Below, one piece after another: positions 47,101-58,662 of a stretch of 64,000 nucleotides of DNA (position 1 is the stretch's first letter; each line of letters begins with the position of its first letter). This DNA is from Stachybotrys elegans (taxonomy: Eukaryota; Ascomycota; Sordariomycetes; Hypocreales; Stachybotryaceae). A program made the translations under genes and the position numbers. The stretch spans positions 1,612,001 through 1,676,000 of the forward strand of contig JAGPNK010000009.1 in the NCBI GenBank assembly GCA_020746835.1, in the 5' to 3' direction. The notes beneath the pieces were generated by a model. The model did no database searches and was not told the DNA's origin. It saw only the letters and a program-made list of their open reading frames with translations.

Positions 47101-48223
47101 CGGGATCGCCGCGAAGATCATCCCCGGCATTTACGGATTTGTATGTATGTATCTTGACCAGCTGCTTGCCTGCCGTGGTACAAGGCCCCTCGCGTATCGG
47201 CAGTTGGCCGCGAGGTCAACCAGGCGGCGGAGATTGCTACTGCGTCTGTAATTACATGCAGAGGGATGAAGATGTGCAGGGCTCAGGTTCATGCCGCCTA
47301 TGCGCCATGAAACGTACCGGTCGTTGTTTCATCAGCACTTGCGCACCTTGAGGTGTTGAGGCGATGGGGCAGGGGACCCCTAGTATCAGCTCTCGCGCTG
47401 CCTCTAGTTGGCCTGGATTACAGATTAGCACTGGCGGGGCATATTGGATACGCCTTCAAGACACGAGGGCAAGTGAGGAGATGTCGTTGATGGATGCCCC
47501 CCTCCCTAGAGCAATTCTGCCCCCCCTGCGCAAATTACAAGGCCGGACGATGTTGAAAGATCCACATGGCGCTCATGCTGACAGGCTTGATAGGACAAGA
47601 GGGACAGAAGAGGCCCGTGGGGGGAGGGGGGGGATGGCGCTGGAGCGGCGGGCGTAGATGAACCTGGGGCTAGACTCACTAGTTGGGGTGGTGATTGGCG
47701 GAAGCAGGGGTTGAAGATGACCAGTCGGCCGTCTAGCCTCTTTCAACCCAAGAGCTCTCGAGGTCTTGTTCTCCAGGCGGTCCCCTCGTTCTCAGGTGCC
47801 AGTCGGCACTTCAGCCCCTTGGGACCCTGGCCGGGCCGCGAGCACGAGGAAGAGAGGGGGAGGAAGAGGGAGAGAGAGAGGGGACGTGTGTCCATGTGGC
47901 TTGCCGGTCTTTTCTTGTTTGGGAGGATCGAGAGCCATACACACAGAGAGAGAGGGAGAGAGACATTACGATGTGCTGACGAAACAAGTCCAGGCCACGC
48001 TTGAGGTTGTCGAGGCCGGGTAGAATGGAATCCGACGACGTAGGAGATGTAGACGCAGACGCAGACGTGCAGGTCTACTTGCTTTTCTGAGGCAGCTCGG
48101 GCCGAAAGATGACGGGCAGGACAGGGAGCGCCGAGGACGTTGAGGACGTTGAGGAGGAAAAAGCAACGAGATGCTGCAAGGCACAGGGGCCATAGGCGGT
48201 TTGAGGTCGACGGCAGCCAATCA
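44138..48223. other. gene-poor interval
   Basis: AT-richer at first (44.2-46.0 kb), with dispersed stop codons in all frames, then GC-richer with purine tracts. No ORF with a domain, signal peptide or convincing exon chain is seen. A relic of a repeat is possible but cannot be assigned. Confidence 0.5.
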
Positions 48224-48313
48224 GGTCGCTTAACTCAGTTGGTTAGAGTGTTGTACTAATACGGGCGCTGCTCAGATATGCAAAAGTCGCCAGTTCGATC
48301 CTGGTAGTGACCA
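48224..48313 (+). tRNA. tRNA-Ile (anticodon AAU) with a 16-nt intron
   Basis: The acceptor stem pairs GGTCGCT with AGTGACC. The D stem is ACTC/GAGT, the anticodon stem TTGTA/TGCAA, and the T arm GCCAG-TTCGATC-CTGGT. The anticodon loop starts CTAATA (anticodon 48258-48260, AAT), and positions 48262-48277 are a canonical intron after base 37. Removing it closes the stem perfectly. The discriminator is A73. A run of T at 48326-48331 is the Pol III terminator. Position 10 is A (paired to U25) rather than the usual G-C. Confidence 0.88.
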
Positions 48314-48325
48314 AGCATTCTTCAT

Positions 48326-48331
48326 TCTTTT
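48326..48331 (+). terminator. Pol III T-run terminator of tRNA-Ile
   Basis: A T stretch about 15 bases after the tRNA 3' end. Confidence 0.55.
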
Positions 48332-49375
48332 TGCTGTACTCCGTATTGTTTCTGATCTTTCTTCATTTATTTTTATATGATTTATTTTTGTAAGATTTTC
48401 ATCATACTCCTCCTACCCGTCTGACCCTCTGCTGTCAATTGATGCTATCCATGTCTTACATCCCATCTCATGGCGCATACAACCATGCCCTGCCATGCCC
48501 TGCATGCATCTCGGCATACCGTTGGTGCTACTGCTCGTCGGCATCATCACCATCTGCACCTGTCCCTCGTGCTCGGGCGCCACAGGCCCAAGGCGTGGCG
48601 GCTATGCTGCTTCGAGTAGCAATATCCGGGGCTGGATGTAGGCCGCGGGAGCTGAAGGAGGCGCTATGTCCCTGGGTAGGGGTCATGTTGCGCTGAGGTG
48701 GGCCATTCCAGAGATGATTCGGCTCGCCGATCACGTCCTAGCGATCGGACTGGAAGTTTCTGGGGGCGAGCAAGCACCACTCCGTGCCGTCGAAGATCTC
48801 CCTTCGCCAAAGCGGGTCGTCGAGCCCAAGTGCCGAGCACGACAAGACAGCCTCAGCATCGTATTCTCTTGCCAGACATATGCGGCTGCAACGGGGGGTC
48901 CAGGAGGAGGCCGCCTCGTTGGCCTCGTCGGCCTCGCTCGTCACATCGTACATGTATGTACGCTGCACCCGTCACAAGACTGATAGCCTCATACCGCCCT
49001 CTGACTGGCAGGACCCCTTGGCTGCAATGTCATTGCTGCCCATGCATCCTGCGCACGGCCAGACGTGCAGCAAGGCGTTGCATCTAGAACCCGCGCACAA
49101 TGTAACCCTGCCTGGCAAATCCTCACCAACCTTGGTACACAGCAGAGGGCCATGGCGGTGTAGTGGAAATTTTTCTTCTTCTTTTCCTTCTTCCTTCTTT
49201 CCATCGCCGTATCTCCTCCGTTACCCTGCTCTATTCTTTCCCCGTCTTGGACAGAGAGCCATGTACAACGGCGAGGGCGCCTTGCTGTTCCTGTTCCTAG
49301 GTCCCCCGGCAAGCCTCCTTTTTTTTTCTTGCGAGCCCTACGGGGACATTATTTCCCGCGGGAAGGAAAGGGAAC

Positions 49376-49397
49376 CTCTCTCTCTCTCTCTCTCTCT
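49376..49397. repeat. (CT)n microsatellite
   Basis: Eleven CT units without interruption. Confidence 0.9.
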
Positions 49398-50130
49398 GCC
49401 TTGGCATGACTTGCTTGCAGGTAGATAATGACGGTAATAAACGTACGATGATAGAGGAGGAGCTGAAGAAGCTGTATCGTAGAGCGCCCGCAGCACGCTG
49501 CACGTCTCTGCTTGTGCATGTCGCATCGTCTCCACGCGCATCGCATACCATCGTAGCCATCTTTTCTGACAAGTCCGATCCGTCTGGTACTCACACCGCG
49601 ACGCGACTATTGACAGCGGTGGCTAGCCATCTCCTAGCACAATCCTCAGCTGTCCCCGCCTTTGCTCTCTCTCTCTCTGTCTCTGCGGGAGAGGAAGCAG
49701 AGAGACTAGGACAGCTCGATGGACCCCGTCGGCGATGGCTGCACTGGTAGCATAGCGGCACTAGAGACGAGGCCGTCGCGATGCCAGCCAGCCAGCCAAC
49801 CTCCATGCACCCCGTCGGGTCGCTGACAACAAGACGTATGCGGTCACCGTGCAGGGCGCCTCCGCCGGCCTGGGTTCGCCTTATTGGCAGATCATAAGCA
49901 GCGGTATCCCTGGCGTACCAGACTTGAGCCATGTGCGGTTCAGCCAAGCCAGTGGTCAGTGTTGCATGTCCATCAATGTCAGTGTCACCGTCGCGCCAGC
50001 CACACCACGCGTTGGCAACGAGGCAGGCCAGCAAGCCTGTTCCCAGCCGCGCGCCCTGTGCGCTCTCCCACCCTCCCTCTGTGTCCTGACGTCCTTGTCT
50101 GGTGTGGCTGCAGTGTCTCGGTGTTATTCT

Positions 50131-50192
50131 TCTCCTCCTCCTTCTTCTTCTTCTTCTTCGCCTTCTTCTTTTCCTTCTTCTTCTTTCTTCTA
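50131..50192. repeat. TTC-rich microsatellite
   Basis: Imperfect TTC/CTT trinucleotide tract. Confidence 0.8.
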
Positions 50193-50630
50193 GAGCGCCA
50201 CCGAGAGCCGGAGCAGAAGAGGAAAACGGCAGCCACCGCCGTTATGGCAAAAAATGGCTGGCTGAACACCTCACTTTCGGGGGGCACACACACACACAAG
50301 GCCTGAAGAGCCCAGCTGCATGGAAATGGATGGGGTCCCCGTCCGCTCACACCCCCCTCTCTTGTCTCTTCTCCCCGGGAGGGGATTGCTCACTGCGGTT
50401 TAGCAGCAGCCAGGCGAAATGTGCTTTAAACCCAGAAGAGTAGCAGCCCACCTACGCTACCGGGATGTTCTAGTGGACTGCCGGATCTTGTCCGTGAGGG
50501 GCCCTGGTGGCGATCCTGAACGATCTGGGAACCAGGGCATTCCTGGCCCAGTGTCAGGGGAGGGGGAGGGGGAGGGGGTACGGGGCGAGGTGGCCCAACA
50601 GAACACAGACAGAACAGTACATAAAAAAAA

Positions 50631-50682
50631 GTGTGTGTGTGTGTGTGTGTGCGTCTGTGTGTTCGTGTGTCTGGTGTGTGTA
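50631..50682. repeat. (GT)n microsatellite
   Basis: Ten perfect GT units followed by an imperfect extension. Confidence 0.9.
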
Positions 50683-52443
50683 GGCTTTGTGTCACCAAAA
50701 CTTGACCGTGGTGTTGCCACCTGCTCGTGAGAAAGGGGGAGCGGCAAGCCAAATGAGACACTCGCAGCCAAGACTACTTTGCTTTTCCCTTGTACGTACA
50801 TGCAGCTATGTACGTATGATAGCATCGCCTCTCTCCACAATGCGCCTCTTCCACCCTTGGGGCGGTCTAGAAGGCTTCCAGAAGCAAAAGGCGCGTGCGA
50901 GCTCGAGTCAAGCCAGATCCTCCATCTGCCTTTCCCACCTCCCTTCCACGTTTCGGCAGCGAAGCTTCGGTACGAAGGCAGAAGGTGGAAAAGGAACGCC
51001 ACCCAAGAGTTCCCCTCTCTCGGGGACCTGTCCGAGGGAATTGACTTCGAGCCGCAAAAGCATTTGTTGCTTTGGCGGCGCACTTCTGCAGCTGCTGCAT
51101 CCAAGAGAATGCGCTTCCCTCATCGAAGAACGTCTGGCGAGCTTCTAGCTCAAACCTTGTCCTCCTCCCCTCACCCTTTGGTGCGAGCTTGACCTTTTGC
51201 TGCCCCTGCGGTGATCTTTACTCAAGAGAAACCAAGTTAGGCATTGGTTGGGCCCATGGGGTCAGGCATGAACCGACACCGGCAGTTGCGCGATCCTTTG
51301 TCATTGCCTCGACCGCCAAAACCTTCAGGGCCAAGATCGCCGCGCCTCGTCGACCTCGGAGAGTCGATTCACCTGGGTGTCATCGACTTTGTGTGCCGAG
51401 CGAGGCCATCAGACCGCCATTACCATGGTGCCTGCATGCCCTCCCCCCCTCCTCCTGTCTCCCCTAATCGCGGCGCCAGAAGCTCTGCCGGAACAAGCGC
51501 AAAGCTTCTTCTTCTCGTTCCGTCACGCCACCCTCCTCACCATCGAGATTCATATTGCCCATCTTGGATGCCCGTCGCAGCTCTCGATATCTGCACATCT
51601 CCCCCCCTTTTAGGGTGGTGCCATCATGACGTTCCCCAGTCTTGCCATTGATGATGCAATGGCACCACGTCAGACCCTTGGCCATCCCCCATCCCCCAAA
51701 GGACCCTTCTTTTCCCATCTCGCACCTCCATGACTAGGTGCACTTGCTCTTCCTCCCCCCCTTGCTGCTATGATCTTCTGTCGAATATTCTAGCGCCGCC
51801 GCCCCGGCTAGGACGGACATGCTTAGCCCTCCAGTTGATCCAAGGGGTCATGGTCGTGCCGGAGAGCATGCCGTTTTGTCGATCGTACTTTGGCACTGTC
51901 CATGACTGCTTCTCGCTCGGGTCCAACGATGGTTACAAGAAGACAGAAATGGAAATCACTTCGCTAGCCACGGCCAGCAGGAGAGGGTCGTGGCTTCGTT
52001 TTAGCAGGAGATCCTCAAAGGCGCCGCTGCCTTGGTCCCCATATCATCCTCATGTCCCAGAGGCCTTGGCCTGATCAAAGCGTCCTTTGGCTAATTCTTC
52101 TAGTGTGATTCGGTTTGCTTACCGCGCATGGCGTCCACGCCGCTCACAGCTCGCCCAAGGGTCCGTCCATGGCGCCGGCTGATGCAAGCGACCAGACGCA
52201 GCCATCAACTCGTTTTAACGCCCCTTGCCACATCCAACTTTGCCATGCTCTCTCTGCGTGGCTCGGCATGGCGAGACCCCGTAATTAAACGTCGATGCAT
52301 GGCGATGACTGAGCTTCCAGCCGTGGCCAACCAAGCTTGGTATGCCTATCGCCGTGGGCACGAGGTCATGTTTGGCACTCGAGCAAGTCCCATGTCGTGG
52401 CTGATAGCTGGCCAGCACCTATGCAGGCGTCTAACCAGACGCG

Positions 52444-52459
52444 CCCCCCCCCCCCCCCC
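52444..52459. repeat. C16 homopolymer
   Basis: Sixteen consecutive C in non-coding DNA. Confidence 0.9.
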
Positions 52460-54620
52460 TTGCTGGTTAGTATGTAGACAGTAGACCGTATGTTTTCCTG
52501 GCTTGCCCTGGTAGAATTACTCCAGGGTGACGATCTCTTATCCTTGGATACCGGGGCGCCCCAGCCTTCTCTGAAGATCCGTACTCCGTATGTACGTTAT
52601 CTCAAATACATTCAAAGCCGCTCGGCAGCCGAGGAGACTAGACCCTCCCCTAACGACCGACACGTGAGAACCACACCATGCACACCTGCAGATGTGTCCG
52701 AGGCCGGCTTGTTTGCCTGGCCTCCCCTCTTATCAGGCAGTTCGTCACGTACATAGACGGCCATGAGGACCCAGTAGGGGCCTGGCCTGTAAGGCCACTC
52801 TTGGTGAACCAGAGTTTCTCATGTGTGATCCCCACTTGAGTCCTGGCAGTTGACTGGACTTGAGGATTTATGCTTTCACTCTGCATTTACCTCCCGAACT
52901 TGGTGTTTCAAGCGAAGGTCAGCCTCGTTCGAGGAAACGCCCGAACCTTCTCGTCCCCTCCCAAGCGGGTGTGACGACCATAAACATCATCCAAGGCGGT
53001 CCTCTCCTTGGACGTCTGCCGCTGCCGTCTGGGACGACCTTCATTGGAGCTTGCAACCTGTGCCTGTTACGTAGCTAAAACGCCCTAACGTGCTGCTAGA
53101 TTGCCGACGGCTCGTTGAGCTCCTCCACGCTATGCATCCTAGGTTGCTAGAGGGGCTGTGGAATGAAGAAACCCACCCCTTACCTGGCGAAAATGACCTG
53201 GCCCTTGCGCTAGAATGGTAGCTATGGAGGTGGACTCCTGAGCTTTATGCCATGGCGGGAGCAGCTGAGGAGGTCCTCGAAGACGAGAGTGTTTCCAATA
53301 AGCACTCGCCAGCCCAGAGGGCCTTGGCCATCTACACCTTGCAAGATGCACAAATGGTACGACTAGCCCAGATATGTACATGGTGTACCATGACCACGGC
53401 CTCGTATGCCAGATAGAGGCGTATCTATCCCGTACCGCCTTGAACATGGACCAAGAGGGCTTCGCGCCACGCCCCCCCCTCCCCTTCCTCCAAGTGGCAC
53501 CAACAAGGTACCACCCACTCTTCTCTGATCTACCTGTGTAGCCGCTCGTGATTTCCATTATGCACCCCGGACTGGGTCTTGGGACCCTTCTGGGCCTGCT
53601 CAATCCTTCGGCTGGCATTGGCTGGACACGCCGTGGCTTTTTCTACGTTTGCTTCGCTATACTTGGATCCACGAGGGACCCCATCAAGACGGTGGGTTAA
53701 ACGGTGACTGGGCAGTCGCAGGCTCAGTTTCCTCGCAGTGTTTATTTACCCCGAGGCCGCCGCGCGCGCTAACTGTCGATAATGTGGCAGAGCTGAAGTT
53801 GCCCATGCCAACGCCAACGCGAGTTGCTGTGGACTGGATGGAGTTTACTCTGCCACGTTTCTGAAGCCACCCTTCACCTCGGGACGGACATCACTGGCCA
53901 AGAGACGACATGTAGACAATATTTTGTTTCTTGCTAGGCTAGTTTATGTGTATATGGCGCGACGTTATATCGAAGATAGACTGAGACTTGCAGAGCAATT
54001 ACAAAGAATGTTTGCTTGATTAAATGTTGTGACCAGGGGACTTCCCGTCTCCCACTGCTATACCGCCGTTCGCCATATGTTGATATCATTGCTGCGTAAT
54101 CTTGAATGATAAGCCAGGAAAAAAAAAAAACTCCGTTGAATCCCAAACCAAGCGCAAAAGCCATCCCTCTCAAGCCGCTTGGTAAAATCAAGTGAGGAGA
54201 GTAGATGACCAAACAGCCCCCGGAGACGTCAGTCCATGTATGATTTCTCTCCTTGTTTCTTTCTTTCTGTTGTATAATGTTTTTCTTCCTCGTGAGCAGC
54301 CTCGAATTGCCACGGACAAATTCAAAGACCGCCGAATAAATAAGGCCCGGGGTATCGTGCGGAAGGATAATCGATGAGTGTAGTAAGAAAAGCCGGGGGA
54401 ATGCAGGTGGGAAAAGGAAAATGCAGAACAGTGTAGGACCAAAAAAAAACCAACAGAAACTGCACCGCAGCGTCAAGTCGATTGACATGCTCAGTGTTTG
54501 TTGTGGGGGACCAGGAGGACCCCATCTGTCGCCAGACAATGCTTATATATGTTGATGGTTGGATGAAGAGTTTGAGTAGAAGGACATGTCAGAAGGGTCA
54601 AATGGCGTTGCATGCTTTGT

Positions 54621-55708
54621 TCAGTGCACAGGTGACTGGACCTGGGACTGCATCTGGGGGTAGTAGCCGTGGTGGTACATGTTCCAGGGCTGGCTCTGCT
54701 CCGACATGTGCTGCTGTGTGGGTAGGGGCTGCTGTCCCATGTAGGGGGTCGAGGTCATGACGCCGGGCATCCTCTGGTTGCTGAGCTGGAAGACTTGTCC
54801 TGCGTCCGGGTCAGTCCGCGGCGTCATCATTACCCTGCCTCCCTCCAGCTGGAAGTGCATACCGCTGCGGCCGGCGTCGACGTCGTCGTAGTCCGACTTG
54901 GAGGACTTGGGCGCCATGAGGGACCCGGAGCTGCTGGGGCTGCCGCTGGAGGCGCTGGTGGTGCCGCGGCTGTTGGAGGGGAGGACAGGGTGCGAGATGC
55001 GGAGGGGCGTCATGTCGGGCGTGCCGATGTAGAGGTCGTCGGGAGGTACGGACGACGTTGGGCTGGGCACACCCGAAGCACTATTGGACACGGCAGACGT
55101 GGGTGCGGACCATTGCTCAGGGTTGCTGGTGACATGAGGAAACTGGGGCGGGCTGTAGTCGAGGGGAGTGTAGTCGCCAGGCCCGGGAGGGAAGGGAGAT
55201 GTCCTGGGACTAGGGACGTGGCCGCTGACGGCACTGAGGTTGTCGTCGAAGACGGCTGCCAACAGTCAGGAAACAGCTTGGGGGAAGGGGGAGCCGTGCG
55301 CGGGACATGGCTGCTGGGTGGGCTCACCTGAAGTAGAGTAGGGCGTAGAAGTCATCTGGTGAGGAAAGTTGAGGGCCTCCTTGAGGGCAGCGACCTCCCT
55401 CTCGAGCTCTGCGTTGCGCTGGGAGAGTGCCTGGAGGTTCTTGAAGGCGATGGAGGCCTTGAGGCCCTCGACATCGGCCTCGAGCTTCTCAATGTGTACG
55501 CGGGTGCGCTGTCGGATGGCTCTCTGGGCTTCACGATCATTGGCACGCTTGCGTTCCAGCTGGGCAGGGCTCAAGCTTGAGACACTGCGGGTTCCTGTGA
55601 TTTCATGGCCATGTCAGACATGTCTCTGGTGGTGGGGAGGAGGAGAAGGGTGAGCATACCCTTGCGCTTGGAGGTCTTGGGAGGGTCGGCGGATGCTGCT
55701 CGTGTCAT
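54621..55708 (-). CDS. bZIP transcription factor (NDREAQ type)
   Basis: Exons 55660-55708, 55328-55594 and 54621-55255 give 316 aa with all phases matching. The basic region is RKRANDREAQRAIRQRTR (31-48) and the zipper has leucines at 54 and 61 and, after a shift, 73, 80 and 87. In this fungal type the motif is NDREAQ: aligned on AQ, the position of the invariant basic-region Asn is Asp36, with an Asn one residue before it. The remaining two thirds are Ser/Pro/Gln-rich, as in activation domains, and end in QMQSQVQSPVH. The protein should act in the nucleus as a dimer; targets unknown. The gene stands alone in a long gene-poor tract with a TATA-like box about 290 bp upstream. Confidence 0.92.
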
Positions 55709-55996
55709 GGTGATGGTTTGTGACGAGGCAAACAGGTATGAAGAGGACGAGGTTCGTGTAAGTGGCGGTTGATGCGGCGCGTGGAGCTGAGGCCAACGGT
55801 GATGCTGATGGAGATGTTGGTATAGTTGAAGTTGATATTGATGGTGGTATGGATAATTGATGCTGGTGACGAGGTAGAGGAACGGAGAGTGGTCGTCAGA
55901 TGGAAGTAATAAGACAATGTGCGTTATAGGGAGATTGGTACAGATTAGATCGGATCAGGATCAGAGGCAGGATCTCGGAGGGGGTGAGGCCTGGGG

Positions 55997-56005
55997 TATA
56001 TAATA
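55997..56005 (-). promoter_or_regulatory. TATA-like box upstream of the bZIP gene
   Basis: A TATATAATA element about 290 bp from the ATG at 55708, which would imply a leader of some 250 nt. Confidence 0.4.
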
Positions 56006-57728
56006 AATTCGAGAAGACGAGGACGAGAACGAGGACAGTAGAAGGATGGAGACTGAAGGAGAGCCAACCCATCATCACGTAGGGCGAATAGAGGGGCCCG
56101 CACTCAATGATCGACGGATGATCCGAGAGTTATAAGACACACCCCCCGGGGGGATGTACATGGCACAGAATCAAGTAGTGAAGGTAGCGGGTAGAGAGAG
56201 TGTGTGTGTATGAGAGCGATGGGCAGGGGGGGGTATGGATGGAGGGGGAGGACGAGGAGGAGGGTGTCTAGCCAGAAACCGACCCAACCCAGCCTAAAGG
56301 CATTAGAGAGCCCACCTAGAAGCGTTAGTCACAAGAGAAGGCAAAAAAAGAGAAAAAAGAAATATAATTAAATAAAATAAAGACATGGCCCGGCGTGTTT
56401 AGTCCTGGAGCCAAACGGGAGTAGATGCAGCCGTGGAGGAGCCCTCAGTTGTTACGGACTGCCGTCTCCGGTACACAGGGCTTGGCAGGGCGGGCGAGCA
56501 AGACCATGTTGAGTACATGGGCGTGGTTTGTACATGCACACGCGCGTCTAATAGGTGCAATGTACTCCGTATAGACACCCAGGTCACCGTACCTCTCTCT
56601 CTCTGCCGCTGTGCCCTGCTGGCCCTTTGACATCTCTCTGACGGCGGAAGGAACTCCGTCTGTCTGCGTGTGTGTGTCTCTCTCTCGCTTGCATACCTAC
56701 TTGCTTTTTTCCCACCGTTGCGTCAGCTCAAAACCTGCCACGTGAAGAAGTCCTAGCAGCACGTTGCGGGCGTTGAACTCCCCATGATACCTGAACATGG
56801 ACCTGGCGCCTCCCCTCTCCCCCCCCCCGGGCAAGCCTTCGCTCTGTGTACTCTCTCTGTTTCTGACAGCGAGAGGGTGGAGCTTCTCCTAACCAGGTTG
56901 CCTCTCCACTGGCTGTTAGGTAGACCTCACTAGACTCTTGTATCTCTCGTCGTGTTCGGGTGTCGCAGGAAACCCCCCTCCCCCTCTCCAGTCTTGTTCT
57001 GGCCTTATCCACAAGGTCCAGGGTCCCCCTTGAGGGTCAAGCATCAAGGACCGAGGGAGCCTGGAGGGGGGGGGGTCGCCTGGCAGAAGAACAAGGGAAA
57101 GGGGAGGGGGGGGAGGAGGGGGGTGTCGATGAGAAAAAAAAGAAATAAATTAGAAAAAAGGAAAAAAGAAAAGAAAAAAGAGACAAAAGCAAAATAAAAA
57201 AAAGCTAGTGTCAGATAAATTAAATTGTCATGGTGGCTGAGAATTTATCTCGTGAAATTTTCCTAATCCTCCCATCATTGGCTTTGACGACGCCGTCGGC
57301 CACCGTTTGTCCATACAGATGCCGTCCTCGCCCTCCTCCTCCTCCTACTTTCTCACTCGCCCTTCTGCCTCCTTCTCCTCCTCCTCAGCCTCTCCACTGC
57401 TAAGGTGATAGCCCGCCCGGATCCAAAAGGCCGGGGCACGGCGCTATTCCGTGGACCACACCATCATGGCGACGGCGGCGACGGCGGTGGTCAATGGCAG
57501 CAGCAGCAGCAGCAAGCAAGCTGTAATTAGTCGCAGCTAGTCCTGGGCCGTGGTGGTTGAGCAGGTGGCGTTTTCTCCCACTCACACGCACTCCTCACTC
57601 ACTCTGCATACAACGACGCCGTCGCGGCTAGTTCAGGCGAAGGAAGATGATGCGAGCTTGCCAGGCTGCACGTGCGCCCGCGCTACTCCTCTAATTCTCC
57701 AGGCGTTACCCTGTCCTTGGTCCTGGGA

Positions 57729-57747
57729 GGGGGGGGGGGGGGGGGGG
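57729..57747. repeat. G19 homopolymer
   Basis: Nineteen consecutive G in non-coding DNA. Confidence 0.9.
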
Positions 57748-58610
57748 CCGCCGTACCAAACAAGAGCAGAGCACAGTAGATGGCCAGAGCGAGTGCCGGC
57801 CGCACCAGACGCCTTTGCCTTTGCCTTGCCTTGGTTCCTCGCACTTGGGCCAAGACCAGTACATAGAAACAAGAAAAAAAACAGTGCGAGCCACAATGGG
57901 GACGAGGCGCATTCCGTGTTTATGTTGACGGCGACGGTGTCGGGCCCGGCCCCGGATCGGCATGCTTGAGCTGTTTCATCCGCGGGCGGCAATGCGCGCG
58001 CACTTGTTTTGCTCGCTGCTCGTGCTTGTTTGTCTTGCGCGCCAAAAACCTTGCTTGCTGTCATCGAGACTCGCGCCTGGCGATCGTCACTCTGGCGGTC
58101 CCGAAATACATGTCACGCGATCCCGCGACGAGGCAGGGGATAGAGACCCCTTTGCTCGACAATCCCAATAACAACGAAGCCCCCCCCCCTTTCCCATCTC
58201 CCTTGTGGCCATGGCCATTCTACGGCTGGCTATGCCCTCTGGTAGGAGTCATGCAGACCGCATGTGTTTGCTGCTGTGTCCTCCTCTCGTATTGGCAAAG
58301 CCCGTTCGGACTCGCCTTGGATGATCTGGACAGGGGAGGGAATCATGCATCCTGCACCTGCCGATGTGACCAAACAAGAGGAGAATGCAAGGGTCTTCCT
58401 CTTTTACTTTGACCTCGATGTCTTGGAGGGGTTGCGTGCACCTTCTGTCATGACCGCGGCCGCCGCCACCACCTCGACCAAGGACGTGATTGGCATGACA
58501 CAGCGCAAACGTTATCCTACTGCTGTTGTCGCCTGGTCGTCACGCGCCAACCAGAAAGATGCACCATGTAGTGTAAATGTCTGTGCGCCGACGCGCATTG
58601 AGCAAGTTTA

Positions 58611-58641
<31 letters not shown>

Positions 58642-58662
58642 ATGCGTGTATGTATGTGTGTC
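58611..58662. repeat. (GT)n microsatellite
   Basis: A long GT run with an imperfect GTAT-type extension. Confidence 0.9.

Larger units (their letters stand above)
48314..54620. other. gene-poor interval between tRNA-Ile and bZIP
   Basis: 6.3 kb with no supported gene. It contains microsatellites (CT at 49376, TTC at 50131, GT at 50631), a C16 run at 52444-52459 and many short frames without domains. The 215-codon minus frame at 50457-51104 is driven by the GT repeat and is not called. Confidence 0.5.

Noticed and set aside
50457..51104. 215-codon minus-strand frame
   Set aside because: Includes the GT repeat as THTHTH and has no conserved block.
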